A DNA stretch of 10,270 nucleotides, taken from the NCBI GenBank assembly GCA_030691925.1, contig JAUYDG010000144.1:1-10270 (forward strand), in the 5' to 3' direction. Of this stretch, positions 5,580 to 10,270 are shown one piece after another. Within the stretch, counting starts at the first letter, position 1. Each line of letters starts with the position of its first letter. This DNA is from Nanobdellota archaeon. GTDB taxonomy: Archaea; Nanobdellota; Nanobdellia; SCGC-AAA011-G17; VGLX01. The notes under the pieces are model-generated. The model worked only from the letters and a program-made list of their open reading frames with translations, made no database searches and was not told where the DNA came from. Both the position numbers and the translations under genes were made by a program.

Positions 5580-6725
5580 ATGGAAAGCCAGACATCCTAC
5601 GGGAAAATAATAAAGCCTGAATTATGCGCGCAATACAAAGAAAAGTTGCTTAGCTTACCCGGTGTAATCCATCATACAGAGCTCGATTCTATAGTGAACA
5701 GCCTGTTTGCATGCTTATACACGCAAGCGCTCCAAGAGGTTAGTGATGTGGCTGTACAGAAAGACCGGATATTAGACACAAAAAAGAGGGAAAGAGTGAG
5801 GTCCCTTCTGGAAAAAGCAAGGGCAACAAAGGAGGAAACAGACCTTAAGGAGTTGTTCTCCCAGCGTACAAAAGACAGCTATCAGATTAGGGTGATAAAA
5901 CCAGGTTACCCTCCCAAGGAACTAGGGAAAGACCTTGCAACCATAACAAACTGCTGGATAAGCTCACTTCGAGACTTAAATTCATATCATACGATGAGAA
6001 AAGTGGAATGGCTGCAGAAAGACATAGACCTAGGAGCATGTATTTTCCTAATAAGCGAGGAATCAGAACGCAAGTTGTTAAAAAAATCATACACGCCAAA
6101 AGTTCAAACCAGATCATACATAGCGAATACAAAAAAAGAAGAGACAATACTATTCTATGACACGATAGAAGGAGGAGTAATAAGCTGGTCTTACATAAGC
6201 GACTGGGTGAATAATGAGAGGGGAAGAGAACTTCTTTACTCATTGGCAGCGATGATCTATATAGCAAAAGAATACGGGATTAAAAAGATAGGCATAGGGG
6301 AAAGGGAAATACAGGAGCTCGCAGCCAGGCTAGGATTTAAAGAGGAAACACTGTTTGGTGAAAGAGATTACCGTTCTCGTGGCATAACAGAAAAAATAGG
6401 TTTTGTCGGATACCAGCACGGCGATGAGGGACCTTACTGCTATGGGATAAGAGAGAGCACTGAAAAAAGGGTTATAGTGCTGGATGATATCAAGATGCCT
6501 TCTGAAAATGATATTGCAGGAAGGCTGGAAGATGTGGCTAGCTTCCTAGGCTGCTTCAAAAAGACGAGAAAGAATAAGAACAAGATGGAAGAACTAGGTG
6601 TGTATTTAGAATGCCTGAAGGTTATAAACGAATTGAATTATCATTCTAAAGATATCTCCAAAAAGATAGGGCTGCTGCAAGAGGAATATTTCAAAAAAGA
6701 AGAGGGCAATTCATTCAGTTTCTAG
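5580..6725 (+). CDS. Uncharacterised 381-residue protein
   Basis: I do not recognise this protein. It looks soluble: no signal peptide and no membrane segment. The N-terminal 100 residues are mostly helical and charged (KKRERVRSLLEKARATKEETDLKELF). A central mixed alpha/beta part holds KPGYPPKELGKDLATITNCW (107-126), strands CIFLISE and EETILFYDTIEGGVISW, and SLAAMIYIAKEYGIKKIGIG...ELAARLGF (221-253). That last helix-strand-helix-GF run recalls the end of a GNAT acetyltransferase fold, but no acetyl-CoA loop (Q/RxxGxG/A) is visible, so this is weak. The C-terminus (about 308-375) is helical and lysine-rich. I prefer ATG 5580 over the in-frame TTG at 5574, since the TATA box predicts a start at about 5577. 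It is a single-gene unit, divergent from uL11 and convergent with uxs, with one base between the two stop codons. Confidence 0.75.
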   Translation: MESQTSYGKIIKPELCAQYKEKLLSLPGVIHHTELDSIVNSLFACLYTQALQEVSDVAVQKDRILDTKKRERVRSLLEKARATKEETDLKELFSQRTKDSYQIRVIKPGYPPKELGKDLATITNCWISSLRDLNSYHTMRKVEWLQKDIDLGACIFLISEESERKLLKKSYTPKVQTRSYIANTKKEETILFYDTIEGGVISWSYISDWVNNERGRELLYSLAAMIYIAKEYGIKKIGIGEREIQELAARLGFKEETLFGERDYRSRGITEKIGFVGYQHGDEGPYCYGIRESTEKRVIVLDDIKMPSENDIAGRLEDVASFLGCFKKTRKNKNKMEELGVYLECLKVINELNYHSKDISKKIGLLQEEYFKKEEGNSFSF

Positions 6726-6726
6726 A

Positions 6727-7665
6727 TCAGTTTTTTAAAAGTTTTCTGAAGTACTCAACAGTTGTTTTTAAGCCTTCGTCTACGCTTATTTTTGGCTCCC
6801 AGCTTATCATTTTTTTGGCTAGGGATATATCAGGCTTTCTTTTGACAGGATCGTCTTCAGGTAAAGGCTTGAATATTATTTCTGATTCTGATTTTGTGAG
6901 CTGTTTTACTTTGTTTGCTAGTTCCAGGACTGTGAACTCGTGCGGGTTTCCCAAGTTTATCGGGTTGTAGAATTTTTCCAGGTTCATCACGCGATACATC
7001 GCTTCGACCAGGTCAGAGACGTAGCAGAAGCTTCTTGTTTGTGAGCCGTCGCCATAGATGGTTAATGGCTCGTTTTTCAAAGCCTGTATTATGAAGTTCG
7101 AGACGACCCTGCCGTCATTCTCTGCCATCCTTGGGCCGTAAGTGTTGAATATCCTTACTATCCTAGTGTCGATGTTGTTCTGCCAGTGGTATGCCATCAT
7201 TAGGCTTTCAGCTACTCTCTTGCCTTCGTCATAACAACTGCGAGGGCCATTCATGTTAACGTGGCCCCAGTACCCTTCATGCTGCGGGTGAATTTTTGGG
7301 TCTCCATATACTTCTGATGTTGACGCTTGTAATATCCTTGCCTTCTTGGCCTTGGCTATGCCCAGCATGTTGACCATTCCGACTGTGCATGCTTTTATCG
7401 TTCTTATCTTGTTGACCTGGTAGTGTATTGGTGATGCGGGGCATGCGAGGTTGTATATCTGGTCTATGCTTTCATCAAAGAATAATGGGTTGATTATGTC
7501 ATGTTCTTTTTCTTTGAAGCTCTTGTGGCTGAGCAGGTGTTTTATGTTTTCTTTGCTGCCTGTGAAATAGTTGTCCACGCAGATGACCTCGTGTCCTTTT
7601 TCTAGAAGGTATTCGCATAAGTGGCTTCCTATGAAGCCTGCGCCGCCGGTAACTACTATCTTCAT
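6727..7665 (-). CDS. uxs: UDP-glucuronate decarboxylase (UDP-xylose synthase)
   Basis: This extended short-chain dehydrogenase converts UDP-glucuronate to UDP-xylose through an NAD-bound 4-keto intermediate (EC 4.1.1.35). In its 312 residues are the NAD-binding GGAGFIG (7-13) with the acidic VDN (30-32) at the end of strand 2, the family-specific NLACPASPIHYQ (72-83), STSEVYGDP (115-123), and the catalytic YxxxK as CYDEGK (Y145, K149), flanked by GPRS and KRVAES. IVRIFNTYGPRM and YGDGSQTRSFCYV complete the UXS pattern; the ASPIHYQ and GPRSCYDEGKR wording separates it from dTDP-glucose dehydratase and GalE. Its ATG overlaps the ugd stop as ATGA, with GGGTG at 7673-7677 as ribosome site, so both enzymes are made together and act in sequence. 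UDP-xylose would feed glycosylation of surface molecules, which is inference. Confidence 0.93.
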   Translation of the reverse strand: MKIVVTGGAGFIGSHLCEYLLEKGHEVICVDNYFTGSKENIKHLLSHKSFKEKEHDIINPLFFDESIDQIYNLACPASPIHYQVNKIRTIKACTVGMVNMLGIAKAKKARILQASTSEVYGDPKIHPQHEGYWGHVNMNGPRSCYDEGKRVAESLMMAYHWQNNIDTRIVRIFNTYGPRMAENDGRVVSNFIIQALKNEPLTIYGDGSQTRSFCYVSDLVEAMYRVMNLEKFYNPINLGNPHEFTVLELANKVKQLTKSESEIIFKPLPEDDPVKRKPDISLAKKMISWEPKISVDEGLKTTVEYFRKLLKN

Positions 7666-8960
7666 CTACCTACACCCAGATAGTTGAATCCTAAGGATTT
7701 CATCTCTTTGGGGTCGTAGACGTTTCTCGCATCGATGAAGTTTGGCTTGTTAAGGAGCTGTTTCATCTTCTGCTTGTCCAGATTTCTGAACTCGTCCCAC
7801 TCTGTTATGAGGACTACTGCGTCGCAGCCTTCTAAAGCGTGGTATGGGTTCTCCGCGTATTCAATATTTTCTAGGTATTTTTTAGAGGTCGTTATCGCTT
7901 CTGGGTCGAAGACTCTTACCTTTGCCCCTTCTGACTGCAGCTGTTTTATCAGGGTGATTGAAGGTGCTTCTCGCATATCGTCAGTTTTTGGTTTGAAAGC
8001 CAATCCCCATATTGCGATTTTTTTATCTTTCAGGTCGGGGACTAGTTTTTTCACTTTGTGTATTATGCTTTTTTTTGTTTTTTCGTTGACTTGGTCTGTA
8101 GCATCCAGTATTTCAGAGCCTAATCCGTGTTGTTTTAAATTGTATGCTAATGCCCTAATGTCTTTTGGAAAGCATGAACCACCATAGCCTGCTCCTGCTT
8201 GTAAAAATCTTGGCCCTATCCTGCTGTCCAGGCCTACTCCTTTGGCTACTGCTTTTATGTCGGCTCCTACTTTTTCGCATAATGGCGCGATTTGGTTCAT
8301 GAATGATATTCTTATGGCCAGCATCGCGTTGCTTACATATTTTATGAGTTCTGCGCTGTGTATGTCTGTGAATATTATGGGCTTGTCTGCTCTTTCCAGG
8401 CCTTTGTAGAGCTCGTGCATGATGGTCTTCGCTTTTTCGCTGTCAGTCCCCAGGATTACCCTGTCTGGGTTTGTGAAGTCTTTTATCGCTTCCCCTTCTC
8501 TAAGCGTCTCAGGGTTGTCTGCTACGTCAAATTCTATTTTTCTCTTCAGGTTCTCTTTTATTACTTCCCTTACTTTCTCTGATGTCCCTACAGGGACTGT
8601 GCTTTTGACAACAATCACCTTGTAAGAATCCATGTGCTCCGCTATTCCTTTGGCGGCGGAAAAAATGTAGCTTAGGTCTGCGCTTCCGTCATCCTTTTGT
8701 GGCGTGCCTACTGCTATGAATATTATTTCAGAATCCTTTACTGCCGTGTTATAGTCTGTTGTGAAAGATAATCTTTTCTCTTTAGCGTTTCTTTTTACCA
8801 GTTCGCTTAATCCTGGCTCAAAAATATGTATCACTCCTTTTTTAAGGTTGTCGATAATTTTTTTGTTTATATCGACGCATGTTACATCGTTCCCCATATC
8901 GGCTAAGCATGTTCCTGTGACTAAGCCAACGTAGCCAGTCCCTATAATACATACCTTCAT
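7662..8960 (-). CDS. ugd: UDP-glucose 6-dehydrogenase
   Basis: The enzyme oxidises UDP-glucose to UDP-glucuronate with two NAD (EC 1.1.1.22). Its 432 residues are the usual length. Seen are the N-terminal Rossmann motif GTGYVG (7-12) with acidic VDIN (29-32), FEPGL (47-51), VGTP (84-87), KSTVPVGTS (119-127), the lysine-asparagine helix AELIKYVSNAML (203-214) and the catalytic cysteine in GYGGSCFPKD (C263). The C-terminal UDP-binding domain follows with IWGLAFKPKTDDMREAPS and ITEWDEFR. An oddity is NPETLREG (149-156), where the family normally has NPEFLREG. The gene has its own TATA box and a GGGTG site 9 nt before the ATG. It is divergent from the ribbon-helix-helix/nucleotidyltransferase-like gene and overlaps uxs by 4 nt. 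Confidence 0.95.
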   Translation of the reverse strand: MKVCIIGTGYVGLVTGTCLADMGNDVTCVDINKKIIDNLKKGVIHIFEPGLSELVKRNAKEKRLSFTTDYNTAVKDSEIIFIAVGTPQKDDGSADLSYIFSAAKGIAEHMDSYKVIVVKSTVPVGTSEKVREVIKENLKRKIEFDVADNPETLREGEAIKDFTNPDRVILGTDSEKAKTIMHELYKGLERADKPIIFTDIHSAELIKYVSNAMLAIRISFMNQIAPLCEKVGADIKAVAKGVGLDSRIGPRFLQAGAGYGGSCFPKDIRALAYNLKQHGLGSEILDATDQVNEKTKKSIIHKVKKLVPDLKDKKIAIWGLAFKPKTDDMREAPSITLIKQLQSEGAKVRVFDPEAITTSKKYLENIEYAENPYHALEGCDAVVLITEWDEFRNLDKQKMKQLLNKPNFIDARNVYDPKEMKSLGFNYLGVGR

Positions 8961-8969
8961 TTTTTAACA

Positions 8970-8974
8970 CACCC
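8970..8974 (-). promoter_or_regulatory. GGGTG ribosome-binding site of ugd
   Basis: GGGTG on the minus strand ends 9 nt before the ugd ATG. The same pentamer sits 7 nt before the uxs ATG, and GGGGGGTG precedes UPF0147. Pairing would be to CACC(U) of the anti-SD, a shifted register compared with the AGGAGGT of sepF. Confidence 0.5.
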
Positions 8975-8998
8975 TAAAAGTGAAAGTATCAGTTTTTG

Positions 8999-9006
8999 AT
9001 TTAAAA
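8999..9006 (-). promoter_or_regulatory. TATA box of the ugd-uxs operon
   Basis: TTTTAAAT on the minus strand is centred about 42 bp before the ugd ATG and would start transcription near 8976, leaving a short leader that contains the GGGTG site. A weak inverted repeat (ATCA at 8988-8991, TGAT at 8997-9000) lies directly beside it. Confidence 0.45.
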
Positions 9007-9036
9007 GCTTTGTTATTATCCTACTTTGTCGGAAAA

Positions 9037-9046
9037 ATTTATAAAT
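9037..9046 (+). promoter_or_regulatory. Palindromic TATA box of the ribbon-helix-helix gene
   Basis: ATTTATAAAT, a perfect 10-bp palindrome preceded by GGAAAA, is centred 27 bp before ATG 9069. Transcription would begin at or within a couple of bases of that ATG, so a leaderless mRNA is likely. The symmetry is of the size that a ribbon-helix-helix dimer could contact, but TATA boxes are often symmetric by chance. Confidence 0.5.
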
Positions 9047-9068
9047 CTAAGAATGTTTGAAGGCTTCG

Positions 9069-9845
9069 ATGAAGGAAAAAATATCAGTGACTATAGATAA
9101 GGATCTTCTTAAAAGTGTCGATTCCTTAATCGATAATCTTTACATAAGGAACCGCTCCCAGGCGATAGAGCACTTGATCAAAAAAACCGTTGATGAGAGC
9201 AAGACTGCCGTGATTCTTGCTGGCGGCCCTGAAGAGAGGCTCAAGATTTCTAAAGACGAGTACAGGATGTTTGCGAAGGTAGACAGCGAGTCTGTTGTGG
9301 AAAAGGCAGTAAAGACTTTGAGGAAGAATAATTTCAAGGAAATATTTATCATAGCAAGGCATAAGATGCTTACAAAGGTGTTCAGCTATTTCGGAAATGG
9401 TAACTCTTATGGCGTTAGGATAAACTATATCGAGGAGAAGGAGTCGAAAGGGACTTTTGAGACGCTTATGCTTCTGAAAGGCAAGGTTAACAGCAAATTC
9501 TTGGTTGTTTATGATGATATAGTCTTTGACAGGATAAAGCTGAAGGAGTTTTGGGATGACCATTCAAGGGCTCATGCTGTGTCTACTATCATGCTCACCA
9601 CTTCCCGTGAGCCGTCCAAGAAAGGGAATGTGGTTGTCCAGGGCAACAGGGTCCTTAGCTTTATACAGAAGCCCAGCAAGTCTGATAACTATATTGTCTT
9701 CTCGCCTATTTTCATCGCAGAGCCTGAATTGTTAGACTACCAAGGCTCAAGCCTGGAGAAAGATGTTTTCCCTGAACTGGCAAGGAATAACCTGTTGGCA
9801 GGCCACCTAAGCCCTGTGAAAGAAGTGCATATACATAGGAAATAG
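9069..9845 (+). CDS. Ribbon-helix-helix DNA-binding domain fused to a degenerate sugar nucleotidyltransferase-like domain
   Basis: The first 42 of 258 residues are a CopG/Arc-type ribbon-helix-helix: strand KISVTID, helix KDLLKSVDSLIDN, then RNRSQAIEHLIKK. From about 46 a nucleotidyltransferase (glucose-1-phosphate thymidylyl/uridylyltransferase type) follows: TAVILAGG (46-53), a YFGNG turn (108-112), a strand to YIEEKESKGTFETL, FLVVYDDIVFD (144-154), VLSFIQKPS (195-203; family FxEKP) and a late LEKDVFPELA. The catalytic loop is altered: GGxGTRLxPLTxxxPK of active enzymes reads GGPEERLKISKDEYRMF, losing the glycine-threonine pair and the PK lysine. I start at ATG 9069, not the TTG at 9057, which lies upstream of the predicted transcript start. 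It is divergent from ugd-uxs and 10 nt from convergent apt. Most likely it is a sugar-nucleotide-responsive regulator; a remaining enzyme activity cannot be excluded. Confidence 0.82.
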   Translation: MKEKISVTIDKDLLKSVDSLIDNLYIRNRSQAIEHLIKKTVDESKTAVILAGGPEERLKISKDEYRMFAKVDSESVVEKAVKTLRKNNFKEIFIIARHKMLTKVFSYFGNGNSYGVRINYIEEKESKGTFETLMLLKGKVNSKFLVVYDDIVFDRIKLKEFWDDHSRAHAVSTIMLTTSREPSKKGNVVVQGNRVLSFIQKPSKSDNYIVFSPIFIAEPELLDYQGSSLEKDVFPELARNNLLAGHLSPVKEVHIHRK

Positions 9846-9847
9846 GG

Positions 9848-9853
9848 AAAAAA
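9848..9853 (-). terminator. T6 terminator after apt
   Basis: TCTTTTTTCC on the minus strand starts 2 nt after the apt stop codon and lies within the 10-nt gap between the two convergent genes. No comparable T run follows the plus-strand gene in this gap. Confidence 0.4.
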
Positions 9854-9855
9854 GA

Positions 9856-10270
9856 TTATTCCGAGTCGTAGTCTATCAAAGAGTAGACGTCGTAGTTCTT
9901 TAACTTTTCTCGGCCTTTCAAAAAGCTGAGCTCTATCAGGTATGCCAGCCCTGCAACTTTGCCGCCAAGTTTTTCTACAAGTTTGGCAGCGGCCTCGCTA
10001 GTTCCGCCAGTGGCTAGCAGGTCATCTATGATTAAAACGTTCTGGCCTTTTTCTATCGCATCTTTATGGATTTCTATCTTGTCTGTCCCGTATTCTAGTT
10101 TGTATTCCTGCGCTTCTGTTTCTGCCGGCAGCTTGCCTGGTTTCCTTATTGGTACGAATCCTACTCCCAGCTCGTGGGCAAGGACTGCGCCGAATATGAA
10201 GCCTCTGCTTTCCGGGCCAGCGATAACGTCAATCTTTTTGTTTTTATAATATTCTTTGAACTGTTTTAGA
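9856..10270 (-). CDS. apt: Adenine phosphoribosyltransferase, N-terminus cut off by window
   Basis: The enzyme salvages adenine to AMP using PRPP (EC 2.4.2.7). The window holds the C-terminal 137 codons; given a family length of about 170-180, some 35-45 residues lie beyond the right edge. Visible motifs are IDVIAGPESRGFIFGA (APRT has a near-identical strand-loop), the base-side segment VGFVPIRKPGKLPAET, and the PRPP-binding loop VLIIDDLLATGGTSEAA with its two adjacent aspartates. The GKLPAET flexible loop and the ESRGF wording favour APRT over xanthine or orotate phosphoribosyltransferases. The C-terminus ends LIDYDSE. It converges on the ribbon-helix-helix gene, so shared control is unlikely. 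Confidence 0.93.
   Translation of the reverse strand, partial: LKQFKEYYKNKKIDVIAGPESRGFIFGAVLAHELGVGFVPIRKPGKLPAETEAQEYKLEYGTDKIEIHKDAIEKGQNVLIIDDLLATGGTSEAAAKLVEKLGGKVAGLAYLIELSFLKGREKLKNYDVYSLIDYDSE

Noticed and set aside
5887..6267. Minus-strand open frame of 126 codons inside the 381-residue gene
   Set aside because: It overlaps a well-supported plus-strand gene entirely and shows the leucine/serine-rich composition of a shadow.
6727..7665. Assignment of the SDR enzyme as dTDP-glucose 4,6-dehydratase or UDP-glucose 4-epimerase
   Set aside because: The NLACPASPIHYQ and GPRSCYDEGKR stretches are specific to UDP-glucuronate decarboxylase, and the coupled ugd supplies its substrate.
1..10270. 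CRISPR array, insertion sequence, integrase or attachment site
   Set aside because: No spaced direct repeats, transposase or integrase genes or terminal inverted repeats were seen; the only tandem repeat is inside the uL11 coding sequence, and the tRNA shows no duplicated 3' end nearby.

Overview
The window is archaeal. It holds an archaeal-type uL11, eL37 family (L37Ae), RNA polymerase subunit Rpo12, prefoldin beta, a UPF0147 protein and an archaeal SepF. The tRNA-Pro lacks an encoded CCA, and the intergenic spaces carry TATA boxes about 25 bp before inferred transcription starts and T-tract ends. The compact, AT-rich layout and the style of the proteins suggest a DPANN-type archaeon (Pacearchaeota/Woesearchaeota-like). 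That placement is inference from gene content, not a measured phylogeny.

Layout from left to right. (1) 1-2156, minus strand: an operon of a GbsR/MarR-like regulator, a LolD/MacB-type ABC ATPase and a secreted protein with repeated CARDB/S-layer-type beta domains, cut off by the window start. A 16-bp perfect palindrome lies in the promoter. (2) 2257-2676, minus: sepF (cell division) with its own TATA box, a textbook Shine-Dalgarno site and three T6 tracts behind it. (3) 2762-4561, minus: tRNA-Pro(UGG), a putative lipoprotein with a JAMM-like motif, then the translation/transcription/folding cluster L37Ae - Rpo12 - prefoldin beta - UPF0147. (4) 4625-5425, minus: ribosomal protein uL11 with an unusual tail of about 100 residues made partly of a 21-bp tandem repeat, standing apart from the usual L1-L10-L12 genes. 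(5) 5580-6725, plus: a 381-residue protein I do not recognise. (6) 6727-8960, minus: uxs and ugd, a two-gene operon converting UDP-glucose to UDP-glucuronate and then UDP-xylose. (7) 9069-9845, plus, divergent from ugd: a fusion of a ribbon-helix-helix DNA-binding domain to a sugar nucleotidyltransferase-like domain whose active site looks degraded. (8) 9856-10270, minus: the C-terminal part of adenine phosphoribosyltransferase.

The most interesting element is the ribbon-helix-helix/nucleotidyltransferase-like protein next to ugd-uxs. It looks like a transcription factor that uses a retired sugar-nucleotide enzyme fold as a ligand sensor, and the divergent UDP-sugar operon is its obvious candidate target. 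Other points are the lipoprotein with the altered JAMM-like motif, the long repetitive uL11 tail, and a consistent split in translation signals: first genes look leaderless or nearly so, while internal genes and a few led genes carry GGAG or GGGTG sites.
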